The notes beneath the pieces were generated by a model. That model made no database searches, was not told the origin of the DNA, and saw nothing but the letters and a program-made list of their open reading frames with translations. Shown here piece by piece: positions 13,935-21,817 of a stretch of DNA of 64,000 bases; the first letter of the stretch is position 1; each line of letters begins with the position of its first letter. The stretch comes from UBA2991 sp965221735. Its GTDB lineage: Bacteria > Chloroflexota > Dehalococcoidia > Tepidiformales > Tepidiformaceae. Position numbers and translations under genes: made by a program. Where the stretch lies: the NCBI GenBank assembly GCA_965221735.1, contig OZ244910.1, positions 62,001 through 126,000 on the forward strand. The letters are read 5' to 3'.

Positions 13935-15334
13935 CGTGGCGCGAGCCTGCCGAGGGCGAGGGCGGCCCGCTCAACCGTCGGGAAGACGGCCAGCCCTGCC
14001 TCGATCAGCTCGTCGCGGACGGAGTCGACCAGCGTTCGCTGCCACTCGACCGTCATCTCCGTGGCGCCCAGCACGACCGCGATGGGGATAGGCGAGCCCT
14101 CGATCGCTTCCTGCAGGCGCGTGCACGCGTGCCGCAGCCGTCCCTCCGCCTCGGGCCGCCCGAGGAACCACTCCTCGCCCACGTTCGCGATGCCGAGGTC
14201 GTAGCCGCCGGAGCCCGCCATCATCGCGAGCATGCCGTTCGCCGAGAGTCCGCTGCCCGCCAGGATGGACTGGTCGACCGGGTTCCGGATCCAGTCCGCG
14301 AGCGCAGGGGCGCGTTCCGCGACGCGCTCCCGGACATCCGCGGGCAGGGGCGGTAGCGCAAGCCCCTGGGCAGCGCAGGCGTCCGCCGATTGCACGCTGC
14401 GTCCGCCCCCTCCCCCGGCCACCGCCACCCGCCTTCCGTCCGGCCGCCCGAGGCGGGAGGCCGCCACCATCAGGTCGAGCAGCTGCTCCTGGCTGTGCGC
14501 CTCGATCGCGCCCGCCTGCCGCAGCATCCCCGACCAGATCGCCGCCTCGCCCGCGAGCGCCGCCGTGTGCGAGGCGGCCGCCCCGGCTCCCTCCGCCGAC
14601 CGCCCCGCCTTCTGAATGATGACCGGCTTGCGCTCGGCCGCCCGTCGCAGGCCCTCGTAGAACCCGCGCCCGTCGGCCACGCCCTCCACGTAGGCGCCGA
14701 TGACCTCCGTCCCGGGGTCGTCGGCGAGCCAGGCGAGCAGTTCGCCGGGGGTCAGGTCGAGGCCGTTGCCGTAGTTCGCCACCTTGCCGAAGCCCAGCCC
14801 CCGCGCCACCCCCCGGATCACCACCTCGACGGCGTTGTTCCCGCTCTGGCTCAGGAAGGCGACCGTGCCGGCGGTGCGGGGCAGGTCGGGGCGGAAGGCG
14901 ATGCGGCCCGCCGGGTGGTAGACGCCCAGCCCGTTCGGACCGAGCAGGCGCACCCCCCGCGCTCGCGCCTTCTCCGCGATCTCCGTCTCCAGCGCCGCCG
15001 CCTCCGCGTCCCCGGTCTCGCTCAGCCGGCCCGTGAACAGGTGCAGGAAGGGAATGCCCGCCTCCCCGCAGGCGTCGACCACGCCGGGGACGCCGTTCGC
15101 CGGGATGCAGCAGATGACGAGGTCGACAGCGCCGGGCGCCTCCCCGAGCGCCGGGTAGGCGCGGTAGCCCGCGACCTCGTCGGCCCGCGGGTTGATCGGG
15201 TAGACCTCGCCCTCGAAGCCGAACTCCCGCAGCGCCCGGACGTAGTCGTGTCCCGGCGAATCCACGTTCGTGGAAGCGCCCACGACCGCCACCGCGCGGG
15301 GCGAGAAGAGCCGGTCAAGGTCCTGCCCGGGCAT
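13931..15334 (-). CDS. CoA-binding, NDP-forming acyl-CoA synthetase alpha-type subunit
   Basis: A 467-residue protein like the alpha subunit of ADP-forming acyl-CoA synthetases. The CoA-binding Rossmann domain is at about 8-130 (FSPRAVAVVGAS, VYPINPRADEVAGYRAYP). A succinyl-CoA-ligase-like domain follows (GTVAFLSQSGNNAVEVV) with SHTAALAG at about 252-259. A third flavodoxin-like domain runs to the end (AVAGGGGGRSV). The ATP-grasp beta domain is absent here and next door, so ATP formation would need a subunit elsewhere. The ATG at 15334 has TACAAT 6 nt upstream. It is translationally coupled to clpS, an unusual partner. Confidence 0.85.
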   Translation of the reverse strand: MPGQDLDRLFSPRAVAVVGASTNVDSPGHDYVRALREFGFEGEVYPINPRADEVAGYRAYPALGEAPGAVDLVICCIPANGVPGVVDACGEAGIPFLHLFTGRLSETGDAEAAALETEIAEKARARGVRLLGPNGLGVYHPAGRIAFRPDLPRTAGTVAFLSQSGNNAVEVVIRGVARGLGFGKVANYGNGLDLTPGELLAWLADDPGTEVIGAYVEGVADGRGFYEGLRRAAERKPVIIQKAGRSAEGAGAAASHTAALAGEAAIWSGMLRQAGAIEAHSQEQLLDLMVAASRLGRPDGRRVAVAGGGGGRSVQSADACAAQGLALPPLPADVRERVAERAPALADWIRNPVDQSILAGSGLSANGMLAMMAGSGGYDLGIANVGEEWFLGRPEAEGRLRHACTRLQEAIEGSPIPIAVVLGATEMTVEWQRTLVDSVRDELIEAGLAVFPTVERAALALGRLAPR

Positions 15335-15340
15335 GGCGCG

Positions 15341-15346
15341 ATTGTA
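15341..15346 (-). promoter_or_regulatory. -10 element of the CoA-ligase/clpS operon
   Basis: TACAAT on the minus strand, 6 nt before ATG 15334. Confidence 0.6.
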
Positions 15347-15382
15347 GGCCCCGCCTCACTACGCTCTCGCCCCCCGACCCGC

Positions 15383-15388
15383 TACCCT
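15383..15388 (+). promoter_or_regulatory. -10 element of lipA
   Basis: TACCCT 6 nt before the lipA ATG. Confidence 0.5.
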
Positions 15389-15394
15389 GTTTGC

Positions 15395-16315
15395 ATGACC
15401 GTCGCGACTGGACTCGGCCGCAAGCCCGACTGGCTGCGTGTGCGCTTCCCCGTGGGGGGAGGCTACGAGCGCCTGCGCGACCTGATGCGCGAGCAGGAGC
15501 TGCACACGGTCTGCGAGGAGGCGCGCTGCCCCAACATCGGCGACTGCTGGAACCGGGGCACGGCCACCTTCATGATCCTCGGCGACACCTGCACGCGCTC
15601 CTGCGGCTTCTGCGCCGTCACGACGGGTCGCCCCGGTGCGCTCGACCTCGGGGAGCCGAAGCGCGTGGCCTTCGCCATCCAGCGCATGGACCTGCGCCAC
15701 GCCGTTATCACCAGCGTGAACCGCGACGACGTGGCCGACGGCGGCGCGAGCATCTTCGCCGAGACCATCCGCTGGACCCGCCGCCTCTCCCCCGGCACGA
15801 CGATCGAGGTGCTCATCCCCGACTTCATGGGCGACTGGGACGCCCTCCAGACCGTTCTGGACGCCGCTCCCGAGATCCTCAACCACAACACCGAGACCGT
15901 CCCCCGCCTCTACGGTCGCGTCCGCCCCAAGGCGAAGTACGAGCGCTCCCTCGAGCTGCTCAGGCGCGCGAAAGCGGCCGCCCCCGAGCGCCTCACGAAG
16001 AGCGGCCTCATGGCCGGCCTCGGCGAGACGAAGGACGAGCTCCTCGCCGTCTTCGAGGACCTCCGCGCCAACGACGTCGACATCCTCACACTGGGCCAGT
16101 ACCTGCGCCCCGACCAGCACCACCTCCCCATCGATCGCTACTACCACCCCGACGAGTTCGACGAGCTGGGCGAGGCCGCGCGCGAGATGGGCTTCGCGCA
16201 CGTCGAGTCCGGCCCGCTGGTGCGCAGCTCCTACCATGCCGAGGAGCAGGCCGCCCCCGTCCTCCCTCTCCGCCCCGTCGCCGCCGGCGACGAGCTGCTC
16301 CCGCTGGTGGACTAG
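15395..16315 (+). CDS. lipA: Lipoyl synthase
   Basis: A radical SAM enzyme that inserts two sulfurs into octanoyl groups on lipoyl domains. Both iron-sulfur sites are visible: the auxiliary cluster Cys 40, 45 and 51 (CEEARCPNIGDC) and the radical SAM Cys 66, 70 and 73 (CTRSCGFC). The C-terminal RSSY at about 277-280 supplies the Ser ligand to the auxiliary cluster. HNTETV and SGLMAGLGE are further family motifs. The 306-residue length is typical. The start is supported by TACCCT 6 nt upstream. No lipB or lplA is adjacent; the next gene is an unrelated secreted protein. Confidence 0.97.
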   Translation: MTVATGLGRKPDWLRVRFPVGGGYERLRDLMREQELHTVCEEARCPNIGDCWNRGTATFMILGDTCTRSCGFCAVTTGRPGALDLGEPKRVAFAIQRMDLRHAVITSVNRDDVADGGASIFAETIRWTRRLSPGTTIEVLIPDFMGDWDALQTVLDAAPEILNHNTETVPRLYGRVRPKAKYERSLELLRRAKAAAPERLTKSGLMAGLGETKDELLAVFEDLRANDVDILTLGQYLRPDQHHLPIDRYYHPDEFDELGEAAREMGFAHVESGPLVRSSYHAEEQAAPVLPLRPVAAGDELLPLVD

Positions 16316-16320
16316 GGAGG

Positions 16321-17190
16321 GTGTCGAAATTCCAGGGGCGGTTGCTGGCAGCCGGGTTCGCCCTTTCCCTCGTCATGGCGACCATCCTGTCGCTGGCTGA
16401 AACCGAGACCGCACGAGCCGAGTCGCCACTCAGGTTTCAGGTTCGGGTCTGGCAGAACCTTGAGGATGCCGGCGACATCTGGGTGAGCGCTCGGCTGGCC
16501 GAAGGGTCGTGGACCACGCTGGGAACGACTCCGCTCCTGCTGGACGACGGACGTGAAGGGCGATACCACTTCGGCGACTTCCGGATAGAGGCCCCTCAGC
16601 GGGACGAGCCCCCCGCCCACATCGATGTTCGTATCTATCAGCACCTGGAGAACGACCAGCGCTTCGATATCAGCGCCCGACCACAGGGAGCCTCGCGGCT
16701 GATGTTGGGGAGAGTGGGACTGAGCCTGGACCATGGCTTGAGCACGAACGGCCAATATCGTTACGGCGACATCACCGGGACAATTCCCCTGTCGACACTG
16801 CCGTGGTACCGGCTGGATGGCCCTGCTCCATGCCTCGGGGTGCACCCACCGGGATGGGGGGCCGCGTACTTCCGGGAGTTCGAGAGACTCGCCGTGAGCG
16901 CGGTGTGCTACTGGGTAGATGACGCTGGCGAGGTGCGGACGTCACGCCTGTGGGAGTTCTATGTCGGATACCGCCTCTGGGGGGACATCGAGATCACGGG
17001 GTATGAGAAGAACCTGACCCTCTCGTTCTTCGACTCAAGCTACTACGTCCCTGACACCATCTATCTCATCGACGGAGTGTGTACCCCCAGCAGTTCGCTT
17101 GCGCCGGGAACCGGCATAGCAGGTCCCGTGCGCAGTTTTGCCACGGTTGCGGCCTGCGTCGAGGCGGGCAGTGCTGCTCCAGCACCCTAG
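16321..17190 (+). CDS. Secreted protein with two VRVWQ-type repeat domains
   Basis: A 289-residue exported protein of unknown function. A signal peptide is clear: a hydrophobic core around LLAAGFALSLVMATILSLA, then Ala-rich sequence ending ARAES. The mature part opens with two related modules of about 55 residues: FQVRVWQNLEDAGDIWVSAR..., and IDVRIYQHLENDQRFDISAR.... The same module occurs once in the secreted protein at 60603-61799 (VEVRVWRRISDGELFISSRP). The C-terminal half is unique and has several Cys that may pair. The GTG start sits immediately after GGGAGG, which is too close for an ideal ribosome binding site, so the start is provisional. Confidence 0.65.
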   Translation: MSKFQGRLLAAGFALSLVMATILSLAETETARAESPLRFQVRVWQNLEDAGDIWVSARLAEGSWTTLGTTPLLLDDGREGRYHFGDFRIEAPQRDEPPAHIDVRIYQHLENDQRFDISARPQGASRLMLGRVGLSLDHGLSTNGQYRYGDITGTIPLSTLPWYRLDGPAPCLGVHPPGWGAAYFREFERLAVSAVCYWVDDAGEVRTSRLWEFYVGYRLWGDIEITGYEKNLTLSFFDSSYYVPDTIYLIDGVCTPSSSLAPGTGIAGPVRSFATVAACVEAGSAAPAP

Positions 17191-17318
17191 ACGTGAACAG
17201 GAGCCCCGCCGGAGCTCCCTACCGTTGCACCAGCGAGGTGATGTCCGTCAGCGCCCTCTACTGGAAGAGTCCGCGCAAGTTGTAAGCTGAAACGACCCGG
17301 ATCGGCGGAGGAGCGCTC

Positions 17319-17567
17319 ATGGCACAGATGTACACCGCCGCCGCCGTACGCGCCCAGATCGAGAAGTACGTTCTCGGCGACATCGACCGGGTTCAACTCG
17401 ACGAGTGGTTGTTTCCCCTCCTGTGGCCGGATGAGGGGCCAGAGGATGCCCTTGACCTTGGTTGGAGTGCCGAGCTCCTGCTCATGGAAGCGGGCCGGGG
17501 CCACCTCAGCGAGGAGGAGTTGCGGACCAACCTTCGTAACCTCGTGGACGAGTCAGTCCCCGCCTGA
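17319..17567 (+). CDS. Small acidic hypothetical protein
   Basis: An 82-residue helical, acidic protein with no recognised domain. The segment YVLGDIDRVQLDEWLFPLLW followed by an alpha-helical LGWSAELLLMEAG core suggests a compact bundle. The start is secure: GGAGGAG lies 5-11 nt before ATG and TAAGCT (17283-17288) is a reasonable -10. It is convergent with, and 4 bp from, the CoA-ligase alpha gene. Confidence 0.65.
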   Translation: MAQMYTAAAVRAQIEKYVLGDIDRVQLDEWLFPLLWPDEGPEDALDLGWSAELLLMEAGRGHLSEEELRTNLRNLVDESVPA

Positions 17568-17571
17568 CGCC

Positions 17572-18459
17572 CTACTCCCGCACCAGCGCCGGGATGTCCG
17601 CCAGCGCGTCCGCCACCCGTACCCCCGCCTCCCGCAGCATCGACGCCTTCGCCGCCGCGCTGTCCTCGTCGCGCTGCACGAGCGCCCCCGCGTGACCGAA
17701 GCGCACGCCCGGCATCTCCGCCATGAAGTTCCCCGCAATGAAGCTCACGATGCGCAGCCGCGTCCCCCGCCCCCGGATCACCTCCACCAGCTCCGCCTCC
17801 ATGGCCCCGCCCGGCTCGCTGAAGGTGACAACAGCCTCCGTCTCGGGGTCCGCCTCGAAGAGGGGCAGCAGGCTCGCGAACGACGACCCCGTGATCGGGT
17901 CGCCCCCGATCGAGATCGCCGTCGAGACCCCGAGGTCGTGCTGCGCCAGCAGGCTCGCAATCTCCGTCGTCATCCCGCCCGAGCGCGACATGATGCCGGC
18001 GCTCCCGGGGACGAAGCTGCGCGCCGTGTCCGCGGCGGGACCGCCCACGCTCCCGACCTTCGTCTTGCCCGGAGAGATGAGCCCCATGCTGTTCGGCCCG
18101 ATGACGCGCACGCCCTCGCGTTCCGCCAGCTCCACCACCTGCGCCGCGTCCAGCCGTGGAACGCGCTCGGTCACGATGACGACGAGCGGGATGCCGTAGG
18201 CGATGCACTCGAAGGCGGCGTCGCGCAGCGCCCGAGGCGGCACCGCGATGACCGCCGCGTTCGGCGCGTGTTCCCCCACCGCCTCCCGCACGGTGTCGTA
18301 GACGGGCACGCCGTGAACGTCGCGCCCGCCCCTCCCGGGCGTGACCCCCGCCACCACCTGCCCCCCGTAGTCGAGCGTGTCGCGCGTGAAGGAGACGGCC
18401 TCCCGCCCGGTGATGCCGAGCACGAGGATGCGCGTCGCCTCGTCGATGAGGATGCTCAC
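17572..18459 (-). CDS. Succinyl-CoA ligase alpha subunit-like protein
   Basis: Resembles SucD, which forms succinyl-phosphate/CoA intermediates on a catalytic His. The 295-residue length matches. The N-terminal CoA-binding domain shows RILVLGITGREAVSF, VAGVTPGRGG and GVPVYDTV. The C-terminal part has GIMSRSGGMTTEIAS, ISIGGDPITGSSF and the catalytic His in RFGHAGAL (near residue 255). No sucC (ATP-grasp beta subunit) adjoins, so the gene may pair with a distant partner or act on another acyl-CoA. The GTG at 18459 overlaps the upstream glycosylase stop by 4 bp, so the two are co-translated. Confidence 0.88.
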   Translation of the reverse strand: MSILIDEATRILVLGITGREAVSFTRDTLDYGGQVVAGVTPGRGGRDVHGVPVYDTVREAVGEHAPNAAVIAVPPRALRDAAFECIAYGIPLVVIVTERVPRLDAAQVVELAEREGVRVIGPNSMGLISPGKTKVGSVGGPAADTARSFVPGSAGIMSRSGGMTTEIASLLAQHDLGVSTAISIGGDPITGSSFASLLPLFEADPETEAVVTFSEPGGAMEAELVEVIRGRGTRLRIVSFIAGNFMAEMPGVRFGHAGALVQRDEDSAAAKASMLREAGVRVADALADIPALVRE

Positions 18460-19124
18460 TCGGGGCCCCCCAGCGGCAGGATGACGTCCTCGCTGCGCCA
18501 GAGGTACCAGCAGGCGAGCGTCGCCCACGGGCTCCAGGGCGCCCCGATACGCTCGACCTCCTCGGGCGTGGCGGGCGCGTCGAGGCCGTAGAGGCGCATC
18601 ATCGCGCGGTTCAGGCCGACGTCTGCCGTGGGCAGCACGTCCGGACGCCGCAGCTGGAACATCAGGAACATCTGCGCCGTCCAGCGCCCGATGCCGCGCA
18701 CCGGCAGCAGATGCGCGATGACCTCCTCGTCGCTCCACTCCCCGAAGCGCTCGATGCTGAGCTTCCCCTCGGCGAAGTGCGCCGCCAGATCGCGCAGCGC
18801 CGCGGCCTTCTGCCGCGACACACCCGCCCCGCGCATCGCCTCGTCGTCGAGCGCGAGCACCTGCCCCGGCTCGGGGAAGAAGCCGCTCACCGCGTCTTCG
18901 GCGGTCGCGCCCTCGCGAAACAGCGCAACGAAACGCCCCAGGATCGTGCTGGCCGCCTTGCCGCTGAGCTGCTGGAAGATGATCGAGCGCGCCAGCGCCT
19001 GGAACGCCGTCGGCGACGGCTCGCGCAGCTGTGGCGGTCCTACCGCCTCGATCACCATATCCATCACGGTGTCCGCGCGACGCAGGTGCGCCACCGCCTG
19101 TTCCGTATCGATCGTCGCCGCCAC
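18456..19124 (-). CDS. DNA-3-methyladenine glycosylase (AlkA/HhH-GPD family)
   Basis: Base-excision repair glycosylase for alkylated purines. FQALARSIIFQQLSGKAAST is the classic AlkA-type helix. HLLPVRGIGRWTAQMF is the helix-hairpin-helix DNA-binding element. The catalytic Asp lies in PTADVGLNRAM (near residue 168). The GTG at 19124 is chosen over one 60 nt upstream because TACCTT lies 6 nt before it and the extra residues are low-complexity. It is in an operon with the CoA-ligase-like gene, an unexplained pairing. Confidence 0.92.
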   Translation of the reverse strand: MAATIDTEQAVAHLRRADTVMDMVIEAVGPPQLREPSPTAFQALARSIIFQQLSGKAASTILGRFVALFREGATAEDAVSGFFPEPGQVLALDDEAMRGAGVSRQKAAALRDLAAHFAEGKLSIERFGEWSDEEVIAHLLPVRGIGRWTAQMFLMFQLRRPDVLPTADVGLNRAMMRLYGLDAPATPEEVERIGAPWSPWATLACWYLWRSEDVILPLGGPE

Positions 19125-19130
19125 CGGAGG

Positions 19131-19136
19131 AAGGTA
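19131..19136 (-). promoter_or_regulatory. -10 element of the DNA glycosylase operon
   Basis: TACCTT on the minus strand, 6 nt before GTG 19124. Confidence 0.5.
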
Positions 19137-19212
19137 GCGGCTGCCGGTGGCAGGCGCGACCTTTGAGCCACGGGCGGCGGCCACCTACGATCGTTCGTGA
19201 CGGGAGGGCCCG

Positions 19213-19512
19213 ATGACCACCGCCAAACTCTCGCCCGTACATCCCGGCGAGGTTCTCCTTGAGGAGTTCCTGAAACCGATGGAGCTCAGCCAGTATCGCT
19301 TGGCAAAGGACATCAGCGTGCCGCCGCGTCGCATCAACGAGATCGTCCACGGCACACGTTCTGTGTCCGCCGACACGGCGCTGCGGCTCTCTCGCTACTT
19401 CGGTCTCTCCGAGCGTTTCTGGCTGAACCTCCAGGCCCAGTACGACCTCGATGTCGAGCGCGACCGCCTCGGGGACCGGCTCGAGCGGGAGGTCTCCCCA
19501 AGGGCCGGCTAG
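19213..19512 (+). CDS. HigA-family antitoxin-like HTH protein
   Basis: A 99-residue XRE-type regulator of the HigA/VapI family. HPGEVLLEEFLKPMELSQYRLAK opens the fold. SVPPRRINEIVHGTRSVSADTALRLS is the HTH, and YFGLSERFWLNLQAQYDL is the HigA C-terminal signature. GGGAGGGCCCG precedes the ATG. HigB toxin genes normally lie just upstream, but here the upstream gene is a divergent glycosylase, so this is an orphan that may regulate chromosomal targets. Its end overlaps the convergent MmcQ-like gene by 4 bp. Confidence 0.85.
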   Translation: MTTAKLSPVHPGEVLLEEFLKPMELSQYRLAKDISVPPRRINEIVHGTRSVSADTALRLSRYFGLSERFWLNLQAQYDLDVERDRLGDRLEREVSPRAG

Positions 19513-19847
19513 CCCCCGCCCGACCGCCGCAGCACCGCCGCCGGCGCCCGCAGCCGCCACGAGTCACGCAGCAGCTCCGACAGCTCCTCGCGATCGACCG
19601 CCGCCAGCCGCACCTGGATCCACGGGTGCCGGTCGTAGTGCGGGGTCCAGAAGAACTTCTCCGGCTCCGCCTGCGCGAGCGCCTCGCGCTCGTCCATGTC
19701 GACCCGCAGCACGAGCGACTCGCCGTCCTGGTGCAGGCGCGCGAAGAGCCGGTCCTTCACGCGGAAGCCGGGCGTGCCGTACGACGGCTTCTCCGCCGTC
19801 TCCGGCAGGGCGAGGGCGAGATCGCGCACGTCGTCGGGTGTGGCCAC
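19509..19847 (-). CDS. MmcQ/YjbR-like protein
   Basis: A 112-residue member of the MmcQ/YjbR family, small CyaY-like folds of unknown precise role, often described as DNA-binding. Diagnostic are LALALPETAEKPSYGTPGFRVKDRLFARL and the YDRHPWIQVRLAAVD segment, given here in pieces. The GTG start at 19847 follows TACGAT by 7 nt. Upstream in-frame sequence overlaps the divergent SDR leader and is not family-like. Confidence 0.85.
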   Translation of the reverse strand: MATPDDVRDLALALPETAEKPSYGTPGFRVKDRLFARLHQDGESLVLRVDMDEREALAQAEPEKFFWTPHYDRHPWIQVRLAAVDREELSELLRDSWRLRAPAAVLRRSGGG

Positions 19848-19854
19848 GGCGCGA

Positions 19855-19860
19855 ATCGTA
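19855..19860 (-). promoter_or_regulatory. -10 element of the MmcQ-like gene
   Basis: TACGAT on the minus strand, 7 nt before GTG 19847. Confidence 0.55.
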
Positions 19861-19908
19861 CCTGCTCGGTACACTCCCCCGGCGGCAGGCAGAGGGAGGT
19901 CCCGGGGA

Positions 19909-20649
19909 ATGCAGCTCGAAGGCAAGACCGCGATCGTCACGGGTGGTTCGCGCGGGATCGGCTACGCCATCGCCGAGGCGTTCGTCGGTGAGGGCGCCCG
20001 CGTCGTCATCAGCGCGCGCGGCAAGGAGGCCCTCGACGAGGCGGCGAAGCGCCTCGGGCCGAACGCCATCGCCATCCCCTGCGACATCTCCGACCCCGAC
20101 GCCGTCCGCACCCTTGTCGCTGAGGCGAGCCGCCTCGGGCTCGTCGACGTGCTCGTGAACAACGCCGGCATCAGCCCCTTCTACAAGCGCGTCGAGCACA
20201 CCACCGCCGAGGACCTCGACCAGCTCATGGGCGTGAATCTACGCGGCGCCTGGTGCTGCGGCATCGAGGTGGCGACGCGCCTCTTCGAGGCGGAGCGGCC
20301 CGGCAGCATCATCAACGTCAGCTCCATGCTCGGTCTCCAACCCGACGAGCGCCAGGGCGCCTACGGCGTCACAAAGGCGGGCCTCATCCACATGGCGAAG
20401 GTGTTCGCGCTCGAGTGGGCCGACCGGGGAATCCGGGCTAACGCGCTCGCCCCCGGCTGGACCGAGAGCGACCTGACGAACGCCCTCTTCGAGAGCCGCC
20501 ATGGCCCGCGCCTCAAGGGCGATGTGCCCCTCGGCCGCTTCGCCACCCCCGAGGACGTCGCCGCCGCTGCCGTCTACCTCGCCAGCGACGCCAGCAGCTA
20601 CGTCACCGGCGCCGTCATCACGATCGACGGCGGCCGCTCCCTCCGCTAG
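19909..20649 (+). CDS. Short-chain dehydrogenase/reductase
   Basis: A classical SDR of 246 residues, NAD(P)-dependent, substrate unknown; the closest look is to FabG-like 3-oxoacyl reductases. TGGSRGIG is the cofactor loop, NNAGIS the core strand, and SSMLG with YGVTK the catalytic Ser, Tyr and Lys. The C-terminus DASSYVTGAVITIDGG is standard. GGGAGGT precedes the ATG, and a possible -10 (TACACT) lies further upstream at 19870-19875. Confidence 0.93.
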   Translation: MQLEGKTAIVTGGSRGIGYAIAEAFVGEGARVVISARGKEALDEAAKRLGPNAIAIPCDISDPDAVRTLVAEASRLGLVDVLVNNAGISPFYKRVEHTTAEDLDQLMGVNLRGAWCCGIEVATRLFEAERPGSIINVSSMLGLQPDERQGAYGVTKAGLIHMAKVFALEWADRGIRANALAPGWTESDLTNALFESRHGPRLKGDVPLGRFATPEDVAAAAVYLASDASSYVTGAVITIDGGRSLR

Positions 20650-20662
20650 AATCTTTGTTCTA

Positions 20663-21592
20663 ATGCCTGTCCAGCAACTGGCCCCTGAGAACCGTGAGCG
20701 CGCCGTCGACTTCGTGCTGACGCACGCCCTCCCCCTCGACAAGGCCGTCTTCTACCACCACTTCCTTGATGGCGACCGGGAAACTGTCCTCGACGAGCTG
20801 GCCGCCCTCCAGAACGACGACGGCGGCTTCCGCGGCATGGAGGCCGACTTCCAGGACGAGGCATCCTCGGTGCTCTGCACCCTGCGCGCCCTCGAGATGA
20901 TCGAGGAGCTTGGCGCCCACGCCCTCGACCTTCTGCCCGCCCGCGCCGTCGATTACCTGCTCGCGTCCTACGTGCCCGAGTGGCGCTCCTGGCCCCTCGT
21001 TCCCCGGCACGACAACAGCGCCCCCCACGCCCCCTGGTGGCACCGGACCGACGAGTTCGACGAGGGCTGGGGCTACTTCGCCGACAACCCCCGCCCGTCC
21101 GTCGTCGCCGCCCTGCACGCATTTGACCGGCACGTCGATGACGGGTTCCTCGACGAAATTACGAAGGTCGTCGTCGATCGCGCCGGCGAAGTCGACCCCG
21201 CCGCCGTCCAGAAGGACGCGCTCGAGTGCTACATCCGCTTCGCCACCACCCCCGCCGTCCCCGACGCCGCCCGCGAGGCCGTGCTGGCCCGCCTCCCCGA
21301 GTGGGTCGAGGCCACGCTGGTCACCGACCCCGCCGAGTGGGGCGGCTACGGCCTCCAGCCCCTCGACATCGTCGACGCTCCCGACTCACCCCTCTACGCC
21401 CCCTGCCGCGAGCACATCGATCGCCACCTTGACCACGTCATCGAGACGCAGGGTGAGGACGGCGCCTGGGCGCCCCACTGGAGCTGGATGGGAACGTTCC
21501 CCGAGGCCTGGGCGCAGGCCGAGGTCGCCTGGAAGGGGGTCCTCACGGTCAAGCGCCTGCGCCAGCTCGCCGCCTTCGGCCGCGTCGCCTGA
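20663..21592 (+). CDS. Prenyltransferase/cyclase-like alpha-alpha toroid protein
   Basis: A 309-residue cytoplasmic protein of unknown function. LAALQNDDGGFRGMEADF resembles the QxxDGGF (QW-like) repeat of squalene cyclases and prenyltransferase beta subunits. A second related motif, ETQGEDGAWAPHWSW, lies near the C-terminus, so an alpha/alpha toroid is likely. The DxDD or Zn ligands that would define an active cyclase or transferase are not evident. The ATG at 20663 follows TAGAAT (20647-20652) by 10 nt. The gene is followed by the inverted-repeat element at 21.6 kb. Confidence 0.65.
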   Translation: MPVQQLAPENRERAVDFVLTHALPLDKAVFYHHFLDGDRETVLDELAALQNDDGGFRGMEADFQDEASSVLCTLRALEMIEELGAHALDLLPARAVDYLLASYVPEWRSWPLVPRHDNSAPHAPWWHRTDEFDEGWGYFADNPRPSVVAALHAFDRHVDDGFLDEITKVVVDRAGEVDPAAVQKDALECYIRFATTPAVPDAAREAVLARLPEWVEATLVTDPAEWGGYGLQPLDIVDAPDSPLYAPCREHIDRHLDHVIETQGEDGAWAPHWSWMGTFPEAWAQAEVAWKGVLTVKRLRQLAAFGRVA

Positions 21593-21609
21593 GCGGCCGG
21601 GTTGTTCTT

Positions 21610-21728
21610 CACTTGAGTACAGGGCTCGGGAGAGCGCCATACTCAAGTGTCACTTTAGTATGGCTGCTTCCACCGTCCCTTACTAAAGCGACACTTGAAT
21701 ATGGAGGCTGGCCGCCACCCATATTCAA
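21610..21728. repeat. Compound inverted-repeat element, AT-richer than surroundings
   Basis: Three nested palindromes lie in 119 bp. Outer left: CACTTGAGTA (21610-21619) pairs perfectly with TACTCAAGTG (21640-21649). Centre: 22-nt arms at 21639-21660 and 21681-21702 match at 20 of 22 positions. Outer right: TTGAATATGG (21695-21704) pairs perfectly with CCATATTCAA (21719-21728). The composition is clearly less GC-rich than the flanks. No transposase is present. It could be a MITE-like element or a multi-hairpin RNA. Confidence 0.65.
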
Positions 21729-21817
21729 CTCTGCGTGCATACGCGGCGCTCCGCTTCCCCTCCAACCGCCCCTGCGCCAAGATCGCGGGGTCGCCCGCCG
21801 GCGGCCTGGAGGCACCC

